A DNA stretch of 64,000 nt from Lepiota brunneoincarnata (GCA_023014365.1 JAEBUN010000001.1:2232001-2296000); one strand, 5' to 3'; numbered from the stretch's first letter, positions 26,498-38,779 are shown. Notes: a model not told the origin generated them from the sequence alone. Translations and numbers: made by a program.

Positions 26498-27107
26498 CCC
26501 TCCTTCACTTTTCTCGCCCATCATCCACTGTACAATATTCATGTAAAGTATGTTCCAATAATTCTGTATGTGGGACTATACTCAGTAAGTTGTTCCTGCA
26601 TCCTATTTACATCTGGCCAGCGGTTAATTCCTCTTTGTGGGCCAAATGCAATTCTACATGGTTTTCTCTCATTGATCCACACACTCACTTCGTTGGGCAT
26701 GGCGTTACTCTTGGCAAGTACCCTGCCGCTTATTGTTCCCGTGAAGAAGCTCCAGACACTCCAACCCTGGTCATGTTTCGGCCTAAATCACCGGCCGTTC
26801 TCCCACGCCCTTGCGAGCACCAGTGCAGTATTTGGACATTAAGCAAGGAAAACACCATTACATACGGATTATAATTCCCGTGAGATCTCGTGTGGGAGGA
26901 CGACCGGGGTAGCGGCTTCGCCTCACACGCAGTGCTTCCAGGTTCCCACTACACGCCAGCTTGGATGAAATGGTTGCATTATCATGGTTATATGACCAAC
27001 CTTTTTCAAGGGAAAGCGTCCTCGCAGTTGCTTCCCTCTCATCCCAGATTAACCTTGCGTCCTCAAGTTGATCGCTAGGTCGTGATATATATTCCAGTTG
27101 CCCCGGA
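26498..27107. other. Intergenic region, no gene seen
   Basis: About 600 bp between cullin-1 and the DUF6534-like gene on the same strand. No supported frame; presumably 3' UTR and promoter. Confidence 0.5.
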
Positions 27108-29538
27108 ATGGCGACACTCGACGCGACTTATGGATCCGCATTCATCGGTCTCATCGCCGCTGCTGTGTACGTAATTCTGTTCCAATGGCGATGTTCTGGC
27201 ACGCTGAAACGAGAAAAAACGGGTCAGGCTGTACGGCGTGACCCTATTGCAGACGTACGTTTGCGATATCATAGCCCAAGATGGCCTAGTGAACCAAATG
27301 GCTAATTACTCCCCCAACAGGTTTTTTTACTACAGGTTAGACCAAGATAACGAACGAATACAGCAAGAGCATTGATATGTTTGCTGTATTAGGACCTATC
27401 CTAAGGATCCAACGGCAACAAAGGCCTTGGTCCGTATCCCTCTGTCAGGCTTATCAACAAACTGGAAATTCCTCTTTTAGGTCGCTGTGATTTGGTATCA
27501 TACCCTCTCTTATGTCCTCCTCTTGAGACCGAAATAATTGCAAGGTTCCTCGATACTGCTCATCTGGTGTTGTGTACAATGGCAATGTACTGGTGAGTTG
27601 TCTATCCCAGTGTGACACTATACATTCAAGATCTTCAGGTATCTTGTGGTGAACTTTTCGAATCGTGACGCTTTGCAAAAAACTACATGGTAAGAGTCTG
27701 GGTGCGTCAGATGCACGGCTGTGATTTACCCTCTTTAGGAGCATGAATGTCCGTCACCTCTCGCCTTGTTTTTGAACGTGGAAATGACGTCGCGTTGACC
27801 ATATCATCGTAGTTGCAAACGGATTGCAACGTGTGTTAATGATATCATATGCGCGATTATACTGGCTTCTGATTTGTGCAGGGCTTGATAGGTTTGATAG
27901 TAGAATGGTGTGGCTTTTCTCCGGTTCCAGACCCCAACTGACCAAACCTTTACAGCTTCTTCGCCCGCCGAGTGTGGATAAGTGCGTTGTCTGAACTTGG
28001 TTTAAACCGCCCTTATCTGATACGACATCAGTGTCTGGAAATGCCATCTTGACAGTCATCATCGTGAGCAAACTCCCAAACTCGCCGCTCCCCGAATTGA
28101 CATGCCAAGTTTATATTGGCCTGTATTCATTTTGGTAAGCCTCTGTTAATTTCTTGGGGAGGCTAGTTCCATTGAAGTGGCCCCACCAAGGACTGGGGAT
28201 CGGTGAGCGCCAACTAAATTTGCCACCCACATTGATCCTGACCTATTTCTAGTTTTCACCGTAGAAGAGTATGATGTATTTTTTGGCTCGAACGACCGCT
28301 GAACTGACAGTGAAATGAAGATTCTTTCTCGTCGAGAACACCCGATTTTTCAAATTAATTGTATGTTGAAGTCGTCTGCTCGGCCCATTTCGGCTGGTGT
28401 ATATAGGGCATTCGCGTTTGCAGTGGGTCACTAGCGCTGGTCTTGGTAGCGCGGCAGCGGCAGATGTCATCATTGCATGTGCTTTGTGCTACTATCTGCT
28501 AAAAAGCCGCACAGGGTTTACGAGGTAAGCGGTTTGCATACGCGCACAAGAATAGCGGTGTTCACGAAACTCTATGCCACAGGACGGATTCCCTGATTGC
28601 CACTCTCATTGCCTATAGCCTGACAACTGGCCTCATTACCAGGCGAGCCCCAGTCTCATTTCGGTACCATTTAATAAATAGAGATCTGAAACGGCTGGCA
28701 TAGTGTTCTGGCATTCATATGCGTGGTAACGGCAAGCGTCATACCGGCTATTATTCCAATGCTTGGGCTCACTGAATAGGTTCCGTCTAGTTCGCGACCA
28801 TGCCCACCAACTATGTCTGGCTCGCATTTTTCTGGATCATGGGTAAATGTGAGTAATCTGTAACTCCTCTCAGCTATCACCCCAATTCCTGCCCCCCTGG
28901 CCTCTAAATCCACTACACTTCCGGTCTCGAGCATGTAATTCGCCCTCACGAAGACGATAGAACTCACTCGAACAATTAACAGGCTACGTCAACTCGCTAC
29001 TGGCAGCGTTGAGTGACATCCATTCTTTATCGTCCTTTCGAAACCTGACCGTGGGACTGTGGCGGGCATCAGGTTGAACAGCCGAGGTTCTCTGAGGGAG
29101 CGAGCCAAACCTCGAGAGGGAACCTTCTTGCAACTATCAAACATCCCACACTTTACGGCAGAGCAGCAGCTGGAATCACCCAGTCAGCTAGAATTCAAGT
29201 CTTCCCGTCGTAACTCAAGACAGGGTGCAGTTTCGCTTGCGGTTAATGTGCACACACAGACTTTCAGTAGGAGTGATTTTGATCATAATCAATGTTCAGT
29301 GCGTATTGTTATGTCCACTATTTGGATGAAGGCTCTGAAGAACAGTCCTCGGATTTCTTGTGCAGCCAACCACACCCATAACGGGCAAATCTACCTCATC
29401 GCTCGTTTAGCTTACAGCCACCTCTTTGCCGCTCTTCCCAGAAATTGGCTTCTGACTCCTCAAGGCGTTCCGGGGTACGAAATGTGTTGGCAGTATCTCA
29501 GGCTAACACATTTGCGGCCAATCGCCTCCCTCGGGTGA
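27108..29538 (+). CDS. DUF6534-like seven-helix membrane protein
   Basis: Member of a family greatly expanded in Agaricomycetes, integral membrane proteins of unknown function. Recognisable pieces in order: N-terminal MATLDATYGSAFIGLIAA; FFYYRTYPKDPTATKAL (27320-27432); WFLDTAHLVLCTMAMYWYLV; FFARRVW (about 27960) with MSGNAILTVII; SAGLGSAAAADVIIACALCY then YLLKSRTGFTRTDSLIATLI (28430-28620); FATMPTNYVWLAFFWIMGK (about 28790); and YVNSLLAALNSRGSLRER with the cytosolic KPREGTFLQLSNIPHF tail (29070-29160). Many short introns are needed and several joins in the 5' half (27170-27340 and 27740-27960) could not be resolved, so the model is approximate and the gene might be partly degenerate. The true stop may lie before 29538 if an intron follows 29300. 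Confidence 0.65.
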
Positions 29539-30699
29539 TGTGCATTCGGTAGCATGTAGAGGGGCTACTGGAATTCGGACCCTTTGTATTCGACATATGT
29601 GTTTAGCATGTCACAAGTGTTAAGGCGTCTACGGCTCTGATAATTATGGACCCTAAACATCGACTCTCGTCCATAGGACCTTGAGAGGAAAAAGTTGTCC
29701 AAGGACAACACAATGGGCTAGCCGGCCTTGTGGGATCCCTGTTGTTCCTTGCCCACAAGAGTCTATCGATCCATCTGACATTGAACCTGAGGAAGTAATG
29801 TGGCATTCGAACATTGGCTCGTGGGTGAAGGAGAACAATCATCGGCTTGAGATGACGTAGCCGTCAAATGTCCTTCCTTCAAGCTATTGATCACCCTAAC
29901 TACTTGTATGATGATTCAGAATGGTACCGAGAACCGCGATTGCATATTGATGATGACACCTGTTGATTCGGAAGCCGAGTGGGAAGAAGTCGAAGTCGCA
30001 TTCGTTGGGCTTGGAGAACCTCGATTAGCTTCGGAGCATGTAGGACGCAAAAAAAAAAAAAGTGTCGAGTTCGACCGCTAAGACCTCACTGGTGGACGTC
30101 GGAAATTCTTTAATGGGTACGTTAGACAGCTAATATTGAAGACGAATATAAATCTGGTCTAACGGGTGTGAAAGAGATTTTAATGGAGAGAGATCGGGGT
30201 CCGTATTGCGCTCCGTGATAATATTCAGGCAAGTCGGAATACTGACAGCGCTCGTAAGGCAGTGTATGTGTGTTTCGTAAGTGGAACCTTTGCGGCCGAG
30301 GAAAGGGTCTTCTGTGAATGCGGACCTCGAAGCTCAGGAGATATCAGCCGCAGAAAATGGGATGATCAGGTGCTCCGGATAATACATGAGGGACGGAAGA
30401 CAGAGAACAAGAAATACCATAAATTGCCAGTTGTCTTGGTGGTGAGGTGCTGGGTTGGGTTGTGACAGCATGGACGCCATTTGCTCGAGGAACCAGGAAC
30501 TGATGTTGATTGTGGATGTACAAATTTAAAACATACGCTGACACTGAGCATCTTCTGGAAGATATGGAAGAAACACAGGGTACACGGTACAGTGGACTGC
30601 GGTCAGCTAAGTACATAGCAAAGGGAGAGGCTCAACGTAACTTGCGACGGGGAGCATGATTCAACGCGGGTGTGAGTAGCATTTTCCCACGGCACCCCG
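29539..30699. other. Intergenic region with a short poly-A tract
   Basis: About 1.2 kb with no supported gene. It contains a 13-A run at about 30049-30061. The small frame at 29887-30081 has a translated acidic stretch but no homology or context that would support it. Confidence 0.45.
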
Positions 30700-32310
30700 A
30701 TGTCAGAGGCGACACCGTCCATCCTCCGCGACACTCTCCTCGACGCACTCAGCACCCTCCCAGGCACCCGAGAATTCCATGTCCATGTTCTCCAGTCTTC
30801 TCCCCGCAGAAACACCTCGTTGTTTCAATTCGCGAAACCCCGTCCACGGACATATGTCCAGGATGTCCTGGTGCTTGTGTCGGAACAAGCCAACCCAGAT
30901 GCACCACGCGTGCTCGTAACCGCGATCGAGGGGAATTTGTACTATATTCCCACCACATCTAGCGCGATTTTGTATGTCTGCAAAGTAGACTCGACTGGGC
31001 AGACAACGGGCAGGAGCCCGACAACGACACTTGTTCGCGCATTCTTGAATTATTATGCCAGCCCTGCCACCCGGCCTATCAATGCTCACCACCTCTGGAT
31101 ACAACTCTTTGCCCGTGCACAGGGACAATATTTGTTCCCCAACTCCTCTCAATATGAGGGCAAACGCCCATTGGACGATGTTAGGCTCTGTGCCTGGTGG
31201 AAACACGTCCTATCGCGGGTAGTTTTGGATGTGGCGAAAGCACTGGCTTCTGGATCTGTGGTTTGTCTGTCACCAGCGGGAATACAAGCATATTATGTGC
31301 TACCTGGGTTCAGCCAGCTTGAGGCTGAATGCTCGCTCAAAGTTGTGTCATCAGATGTTGCATGGGAGTACGGGCACCCGTACACTTCCCGGCAAAATTC
31401 TTCCTTGCCTTGTCCCTCAGACACTCAAGCCAAAAATCTTGGTCATTATATCCCCTATTTCGACGATGACCCTAAATCAAGGTTCCTCGACGAGATCGCA
31501 TATACAACGGGGGGGGAGGTCAAATCACCAATTCGAAAACGCGCTAGGACAGTAACATCGGTGGACGATGCGAAACCACGAGAAGAGGCTAACGGCGGCA
31601 AAGGGGACGGGAGGGAGAAGGATGATCGACCTCTCGGAGAACTGGGAAAGGTTACCCCCGATGAGTTTTGGGAACGCATGTCATTTCGACAAGAGTGCGT
31701 GGCGGGTGCTGTCACAGGCTTTTTCACTTTGGTCGTTTCGACAAAAACCCAAATTCAGGACTCTGAGGGCGTGGGGCAACCAAAATTGCAGCAGCTGCAA
31801 CATGCAACGTCTTCCTCCCTCGAACCTCAACCGGGTCAGGTCTCGTCACAGATAAACAAGCGAGTTCTGACTGCGTTGACTACGGGGGTTGAGTTTTCCA
31901 CTACGGAACGGGCGGTCAAGGCCACTGAGACCCTGGAGTGTACGATAAAAAGATTGTGTGAAGGCATCTCGCCGGTTTCTGGCACATCGCATCATCACAA
32001 TGGACGAGCCACCACACCAGAACCAAGGGAGAGGTCGAAGTCCACGTTACACGCCCCACCGGGCACACCACCACGTAATAGTAGGAAACAATCGTTTCCC
32101 GATGTTACGCCCAACCCTTTCCCCGAGCCTGTGGCTTCGCTGGAGACGTATCGCTCGCACATTTATGGATCAGTGCGTGTCAGCAAGCCCGTTCCGGACC
32201 CGGCGTATCGGGGTGGTGGTAGGGGGGACCGTGAACAAGGTTCAGAGGGTCAGACTGTGCCAACTGTGACAGTGCTCACCGCCCGTAAGAAGAAGAAACG
32301 AACAGAATGA
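30700..32310 (+). CDS. RTT109: Rtt109-type histone acetyltransferase (KAT11)
   Basis: Fungal H3K56/H3K9 acetyltransferase of the Rtt109/p300-like fold, acting in the nucleus with histone chaperones. It is a single uninterrupted frame of 536 codons. Family motifs: FQFAKPRPRTYVQDVLVLVS; VLVTAIEGNLYYIPTTSSAI with ILYVCKVDSTGQ; TLVRAFLNYYASPATRPINA; HLWIQLFARAQGQYLFPNSS; KRPLDDVRLCAWWKHVLSRV; YYVLPGFSQLEAE; WEYGHPYTS; and the conserved block DDDPKSRFLDEIAYTTGGEV with KVTPDEFWERMSFRQECVAG. The last approximately 170 residues are low-complexity and basic at the end (KKKKRTE). Intronless, unlike every other well-supported gene here. No frame break. Confidence 0.93.
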   Translation: MSEATPSILRDTLLDALSTLPGTREFHVHVLQSSPRRNTSLFQFAKPRPRTYVQDVLVLVSEQANPDAPRVLVTAIEGNLYYIPTTSSAILYVCKVDSTGQTTGRSPTTTLVRAFLNYYASPATRPINAHHLWIQLFARAQGQYLFPNSSQYEGKRPLDDVRLCAWWKHVLSRVVLDVAKALASGSVVCLSPAGIQAYYVLPGFSQLEAECSLKVVSSDVAWEYGHPYTSRQNSSLPCPSDTQAKNLGHYIPYFDDDPKSRFLDEIAYTTGGEVKSPIRKRARTVTSVDDAKPREEANGGKGDGREKDDRPLGELGKVTPDEFWERMSFRQECVAGAVTGFFTLVVSTKTQIQDSEGVGQPKLQQLQHATSSSLEPQPGQVSSQINKRVLTALTTGVEFSTTERAVKATETLECTIKRLCEGISPVSGTSHHHNGRATTPEPRERSKSTLHAPPGTPPRNSRKQSFPDVTPNPFPEPVASLETYRSHIYGSVRVSKPVPDPAYRGGGRGDREQGSEGQTVPTVTVLTARKKKKRTE

Positions 32311-33579
32311 GGGTGCTTGTGCTGAATTGTTTTAACCTTTTTTTTCGTTTTCAATTTTTCTTCCGGTTGCATCGTGTCTTTTCAGACGTTGATTGCACTT
32401 GGGTTACCCATGAGAAGGGTTGCGGGTTGTCGTACTGCTCCACCAATTCAACGTTGCTGGCCTGCTTGCATGTATGTATGTACAGCACATACATGTCAGG
32501 TAGCAAATGTATAAGGACTTGTGTCATAGACATATGTTTAAGTATCTGGGTGGGAGATGATCCCGTTTGGGGGTATCGTCATAGATACGGGGCCACCTGC
32601 TGCCTTGCTTGGATCCCCGTTTCCATGTAGAGACGGGGTCCATCGGGTGAGGGGTTAAACTATTTATGTCGTACGAGGTGCGTTCCCGTGGCCACTTCAC
32701 CTACTCGTGGTATGTGATCCATATCAAACGGGGGTGGTATCTTTATATCACTGGGAGAAGACTGATTAATCTGATAAGCCAGGTTCAGAGGTATGGGGGG
32801 TTGTATTAAAGGGTTTAAAGGACGAGGCTAACTCGAGTTGGGATGGCCTAATTTTGCACGAAGAAGGTTAGGCATAGTCGACAAAGAATAATGGAGGTTT
32901 TATCTCAAGGGAAGGGGGGGGGGGGGGGGGGTTCTGGCAGATGCAAAATGATGTGTGCATGTGGTGCTTGGTTGTGGGAGCGAGAAAGAAGTTCGGTGTG
33001 CCGTAAGGGCAATAGAGGCGGTAGGAGGAGGGCAAGTGTTGAGTAGATGGGCTGAGGATGGGAGAAAATAGCCTTAGATGGGTGAATATTCTTAGGACAG
33101 ACCCACGGTGTGTTGTTGGACACTGTCAAGGGCGATATTGATGAGAGCTGGGACGGGTGGGGATCATGGGAGTCTCAGGCTGGCGGACAGGGCTCGAGTG
33201 TTTGTGCGAGTTTGGAGAGCGTACCCCATGCACAAGGCTGAGCAGAAAAGAAATCAGATATGTTTGATTGTAGGGGTTTCAGAGTGACAGCGGTCCTGAT
33301 GAGGGCGATGAGAGGGCGCAGTGGGTGGTGGTGGATTGTACATTGTGCTCATAAAGGGAGCTTTGCAGGGGTGGGCCATACGGGAAACCCAGACGGGTTG
33401 GGGCCATACCTGTATATACACATATCCCAAAAGGAATTCGAATCGGATTTTCTCCACTCTTTTAATTAACTCCCATCTCCGGCACGAATCCGCCTTGGCG
33501 ACTTGCAACCAACATTCTCTCTCTTTCTTTCCTCCCACCACCATCCCCGCTCCTCCCGCCTCCTTCCACAACACAACCC
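32311..33579. other. Intergenic region with 18-G run and long pyrimidine-rich leader
   Basis: About 1.3 kb between RTT109 and the low-complexity protein gene. No supported frame. It contains a homopolymer G run and, at 33460-33579, a pyrimidine-rich stretch that looks like the leader of the downstream gene. Confidence 0.5.
32914..32931. repeat. Homopolymer run of 18 G
   Basis: An uninterrupted run of about 18 guanines seen directly. Such runs are prone to length error in any sequencing method and to slippage in vivo; the true length is uncertain. Confidence 0.9.
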
Positions 33580-35894
33580 ATGTCCACCAACCACGCCTCT
33601 GTCGCCACACACTCCCACTCTCTTCCCCCTTTCGCCCAAGCTTTTAGTCCTCACTCCCTCAACAATATCCCCACCGGAAACAACGCCCTCCCCCCGATCC
33701 AGTCCCGCCTGTCCACCGACTCATACCGCGTCGACTCTTCCTCAGCCCACGCCCGTTCCCGCCCGCCCTCTAACGAGAGCTCCGAGCAGAAAGCAACCAG
33801 TAGAAAACGCACCCACCAGGACATCACGTCCTCTTCACGCGACGACGAACGCTCAGACTCAGAGTGCGTCCACCACCTCCTTTCTTTCTTTCTCATCATT
33901 CATCCCTTGATAGTCATGGCTCCCCTCGTCTCACCCATATCAAGGAGGAGCAGGATCAGGATATGTTGGATCCATCCCCTCCACCGCTAGACAAACCCAA
34001 TGACCTCCGAGTCCCATTCGACGATGCCGGTGCGCCACCGCCATCCAGCACCATTGCTTCTCCCATGAAAAAACGAAGGGTCACCGTCAGCGGTGTTCCT
34101 CATCCCCTCAATACTGATGTGCGACCCCCCGTGGACCAGACAAATTCAACTCCTATTTCCCCTGTCGTCATAGGATTCACAATTGACCGTCCTGCTGCCT
34201 TGGAGAAAGTTCGATCGATGATCTCCGTCAAGCAGAAGCAGCAGGCGTTGATTGAACAGCGACGAGGTAGTGTCGTTGGTGCCATGTCTACCGCCACCAC
34301 ATCCACCAACAACCCGCCACCCCCACCACAATCAGAGGAACGCATATCCGCCCCCCCCACATCCAAGAATCCCAACGCGCCCCGCCCGTCCCGCCGCAGT
34401 CCCAACACTAACACAGGTGGTCGCCGCGTCGCTCCACCGGGCCAACCAACAGGTTCTACACGCCCACCCAGCCCTAGTCCCGTCCTTGTCCTAAGCCAGC
34501 CTCAGCTTCATCCTCAGCTGCAGAACCCTGCCGCCCCTGCCCCAACCCAGACTCTTCCTTTTCCCCCCATTAGCTTTGCTCGCCGTCGGGCAGGGCTCCT
34601 GGGTGGCGCCGGCAAGAGAAAGCCCGCAGATATCTTAATCAGTCCCCGCGAGGCTCAATCCTCAGATCAACTACAACCCTCAATCCAGAGTGCTCCACCT
34701 ATCCCCCACGCTGGTCAAGGGGCGTTTCAAGCAGCCCGCCTATCAATGGCCCTGCCTCGCCTACCACCTGTCCTTGGTGCTACTGATAACATCCGCAGGG
34801 TGGCTTCCAACGTTCCTCCGACACCCACTAGACTCTCCATGCTTCGACCTGCCGCCACGGCTAACCCAATCGTTTCACTTTCCGGACGGTCGCCCCCTGC
34901 TGCAAGCGTGCCTATTGCATCGACGCTTGTACCACCTACCCCGGCATCGCTTCATCACCCAGGGTATTCTGGTGACAAGAGCGCATTTTTGGCGCCTTTT
35001 GAAATTTTTTACGACGCCCTGAATGACTCAAAACAGCTCAAGACATGGCTGAGTGAACAATTACAGCGGTCCAACGCCCTTATCCAATCCTTAGCACAAC
35101 AACAGGAGAAGCTAAACGAGACAATTGAAGCTGCGGTGGACAAAAGGGTGTCTGGCATGAAAACAGAGATGATGGGATTGCGTCGGCGAGTCGAGGATTT
35201 GGAAGATGCCTTGCGGAACCCTACTTCAGGCCGCCGACAGAGTACTGATGTGACTGGCGGTGCCGGGGCATTGAAAGGTAAACAGCCGCTTCGAAATGGT
35301 ACAAATCCTGGTCCACCGGAACCCTATACTTTCCCACTCGTTGCTCACGAACCTGCACGGCTTCGACCTGACACTATCCGTTCCGACCCCATCCGCCGCG
35401 CTCCATCACCTGGCTGGGCCCAAGAACGGGACGTTCGTGGGAACCCTCCACCACACTGTGGTGAAGGCGATGGAAATGGGTCACCATCGCCTTATGATAC
35501 CAGGCGGCTAACGTCTTCGATTTCCGCGACACGGCTGGATCCTCCGCGTCCTCGAGAGGCAGAGTTACCGCCACATCATTCCAGGACAAGCATCGGTATC
35601 CCATCCCCGCCCCAAGGATATAGAGAACATCCTTCAAATCAGAATCTTCCTCCCATTCGGGATTCCCATGGTCGAACCCTACGGAACGAGAGGGAGAGGG
35701 AGACTCAGAGGCCCGGTCTGACCAGACAACTATCATATACGGACGGAAATAGGAGCCCACTCCCTCCACCACCAACGCCGTCTTCTGCTTCGTCCCATTC
35801 GACGCAGCAGCAACAGGCATCAAGAAGGCCAGGCAGTCGCAGAAATTCTATTGCCATGTCGCCACCAGGCGCGCCTACCAACGAAAACAAGTGA
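33580..35894 (+). CDS. Low-complexity Pro/Ser/Arg-rich protein, function unknown
   Basis: I do not recognise this protein. Exon 1 (33580-33863) starts MSTNHASVATHSHSLPPFAQ; a 48-nt intron (33864-33911, GTGCGT...GATAG) leads into a long exon. The protein is rich in Pro, Ser, Thr and Arg. Apparent order within disorder: KKRRVTVSG (nuclear-localisation-like, about 34065), FTIDRPAALEKVRSMISVKQ with KQQALIEQRR (about 34170-34260, helical), FARRRAGLLGGAGKRKPADI (about 34580), and a coiled-coil block from FEIFYDALNDSKQLKTWLSE to MGLRRRVEDLEDALRN (35000-35220). A nuclear regulatory role is inference only. The stop TGA at 35892 overlaps a possible GTGAGT donor, so a further 3' exon (candidate near 36571) cannot be excluded. 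Confidence 0.75.
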
Positions 35895-37007
35895 GTAGTG
35901 GCTGTTAGAGTACATGTTTACTGTCCACTTGGTGTACATGGGGATTGACGACTCGAAATTGTTTATTGCTGTCATCTCAGTCTTTTTTTTTTTGGTTACT
36001 GTCTTGTTTTGTATCCTTCTTTCATCGAATTCGTATGAGATCTTGGACGTTGCTATCTTTTCAAATCGGACCTCGCTCTTCGTTTCGCTGACATGCTCTT
36101 CCACCGCTTCCCACTTCTATCCGAACTGCACTGCCTTCCGCTGTGACGTGCGATGGGCTTTCTGGTGACACAAATTTTCTTCTCCTCGGGCCCGTCAAGG
36201 GTACACCAAAAGCGGGTTTTAATCCTTAATCCTTGGGTTTACCCAACCATATCTCACTCCTTCTTACCCTCGTTCCCTTGCTTCTAGTTAATATCGATCT
36301 GACTGATTGAAATGTTCTCGGCCGGTTTCCTCTCTCTATAGTACCTGAACCTCGAAACATTCGGATCATTATAGCCATAATCCGTCGTTACAATCCTCTC
36401 TCTACAAGCTGCTCTCCCTTTCCTCTTTCCTTCTCATTCTGCATCTACTTTCAAAATCGAGAGCTCTGTTCTGTTTCATTATGTATTTATTACCATCTCA
36501 ACTTTGTACTACATGTTGGTCGTCAAAAATTGATACTATTTTTTCATTCTCTCTTCTTCTATTCTTCTAGGCCATTCTGATGGTGGCGTTTCTCGACTTG
36601 ATGATGGGGCGCTACTTGCAAGTGAAAACCGAGAAGGCGATCATGTGGAGTTTCTAGACTTGCTCGCTGAGCAGCGGAGGGTTGTATGTACATAATTAGA
36701 CGCTTAGATTTGTGGGGTAGAGTTGCATTTACGTGAAGAGTGCTGCGGCATTACAACAACATCCTCTGATACATAGTGGCTCGTAGAATCTCTGCCCGGT
36801 GTGGTGTGAAACCCCCGTGGGACTTTTGGATGAAGTGACAGACTTTTCTTTAATGTGTTGTTGGGATGCAACAAAGATAAGACCGTTAATCGATGTTGAT
36901 GGCATCAATTTGTATCATCGTGGGTAACAACAACCGACGGCTATTTATGGAGAAACTTCCCGCAGAGTCGGGGGATCCACGAAAAAAAGTGTGTGCTGCG
37001 GGAGGGC

Positions 37008-37042
<35 letters not shown>

Positions 37043-37921
37043 CGGAGCTTCGGAATCTGGATCATGATCCTGATGTGCACCGAGTCTTGCATCGAGGGAT
37101 GATTCCGGTCCTGTAACAATGCATATACATAGAATTCTCCGGACAGCAATCAGAAGAGAACCATAAATTCGAAATTGCAAAGATTTCCGATCATAGTCTG
37201 GTGTCTGGAGCGCTGGTTGTGTCCACGAGATCAGGACGGTGGTTGATACGAGTCCCCATAAACTAAAACTATCATTGTTTGTGGAGACTGAGGATCTCGA
37301 TAAAGTATGTATCAGTACACAGAGGTCGCTGCTCTGTCCCGATCTGACTTGGTTACCATGAACACCTATGGAACAGCGGTGCGTTTCGGAGGTGCCTGGT
37401 GCCTCTGCATTCTCGCTTGGCGGCGCTCGGGGCCGGATCATTATATGAAGGGGGCTATGCGACGCGACAGGGGGTGAGGAAGTCCCAGACGACGGCTCAG
37501 CGCTCAACGCTTCGGATTTCAGAAGCGAATTGACATATGCACGTTGTAGGAATGCCAAACGGAGAGAAAACTACCGTCTAGGGTGGATTCCAATCCTAGC
37601 TCGGCACTCCATATTCCCGTGCAGGGCAAAGGAAAAAGGTTTTTTTTATTCCACTTAAAACTGAATCTTAAGGGTGTACCAGTACATAGGCGAAGCTGTA
37701 GCTGGGAATTTCTTAGTGGGACGGTGCGTTAACAGGTAGTTCTCGCAGCGGGTATTTATTGCAGTCATCCACGGTAAGTGGTGATCACAATGAAGGATTG
37801 TGAAAGATTTGTGGTTACAAGATCAGCGGATATGTCGACCAGGCCCGTAAATAGTTGTTGACCCGTGGGAAAGCAATCACACGAATTTTCTCTGCAGTTC
37901 TCGGCCAGACGTGAGCCAACC
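35895..37921. other. Gene-poor 2 kb with possible last exon and microsatellite
   Basis: No gene is clearly supported. At 36571-36700 a frame after a TTCTTCTAG acceptor reads GHSDGGVSRLDDGALLASEN and ends in TAA; it could be a 3' exon of the preceding gene, but the phase does not match the visible donor. A GT/GA dinucleotide tract lies at about 37005-37042. The rest is A/T-rich. Confidence 0.4.
37005..37042. repeat. (GT)n(GA)n dinucleotide microsatellite
   Basis: A run of GT repeats passes directly into a run of GA repeats. Seen directly; non-coding context. Confidence 0.9.
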
Positions 37922-38508
37922 ATGAACATTAGCCGGGCCCTTGCATCCTCACAGCTTCTTGCTCGTGGATACGCAACAAAGCACGCGAAGCAAGTTTCCT
38001 CGTCCAAAGCCTGGCACCGCGGAACGCCCAGCATATCATGCGCCAGACCCCTTGGTCAACAATCCCAAGGCGACCGTCACCGCGCTCGAAGACGAGAATC
38101 TAACATTCATTCACCGTCCGCCGCCCTCAGCCGCTACGTCACATTCATATACCTACCTCCCCCGCATCCCCCTTACTTGCCAAGCAAGTGACCCCCGTAG
38201 ACGGGCCCCTGCCTCCGCTTGCCCGGCCAGGGCTCCAGAAGGAGTCCCCACCACGCGTATCAGACGAGGTCATCACAAAGATTCGCGAGCTGCGGGAAAG
38301 CGACCCAGCAAGATACTCACGAGGAGAGCTAGCGAGGATGTTTAATGTAACACGGTCCTTTGTGTCGATGGTGGCGCCTCTCAAGGCGGAGAAGCGTAAG
38401 GAGATTGTGAGAAGGACGGAGGCGGAACACGCAGAAGCACGCTCAGAATGGAGCGAAAGACACTCGTTGGTGCAGGCTATTCGCAGAAAGCGACGTGAAC
38501 TATGGTGA
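37922..38508 (+). CDS. Mitochondrial large-subunit ribosomal protein mL58 (MRPL20), with two +1 breaks
   Basis: Component of the fungal mitochondrial 54S ribosomal subunit. The ATG at 37922 opens a mitochondrial targeting-type N-terminus (MNISRALASSQLLARGYATK). The mature part follows: PRPKPGTAERPAYHAPDPLV, ALEDENLTFIHRPPPSA, then LARPGLQKESPPRVSDEV, IRELRESDPARYSRGELARM and FNVTRSFVSMVAPLKAEKRK, ending AIRRKRRELW. These pieces lie in three successive frames with no introns: a first +1 step at about 37991-37997 (an extra T at 37997 or C at 37991) and a second at about 38154, inside an SYT-TSPASPLL stretch. Both steps are +1. Loss of this subunit abolishes respiration in yeast, so a broken only copy would be surprising in a fungus that keeps complex I and COQ genes. 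Confidence 0.8.
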
Positions 38509-38779
38509 ACAATGTATTGATGGAGTGGATAATACATACTACCGCGGAATGCGATGTTGTTTGGCACCCATGGGCGGAAAGGCGCATTCCAGGTGGCGGA
38601 GTGCCGGTGTCCGGAAAAGGAAGTAGAAGGTTGGGATACTTGATATGAACCCATTTGCAGGCTCGGAGACTGGTTGCGCACTCCGAATAGACTCAATTCC
38701 AAGGATCTCCTTATCCGCCCCTTCAAGTATAAAAACACGGACCAGACTCTTTCCTCTTTTGCCCCCCTTTCTCAGCACT
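38509..38779. promoter_or_regulatory. Promoter region of malic enzyme gene
   Basis: About 270 bp between the mL58 stop and the malic enzyme ATG. It ends with a pyrimidine-rich leader (CTCTTTCCTC... to CAGCACT) directly before the start codon; a TATAAAAA box lies at about 38728-38735. Confidence 0.45.

Noticed and set aside
29887..30081. 64-codon acidic open frame ending in KKKK
   Set aside because: The lysine run comes from a poly-A tract; no homology or promoter context.
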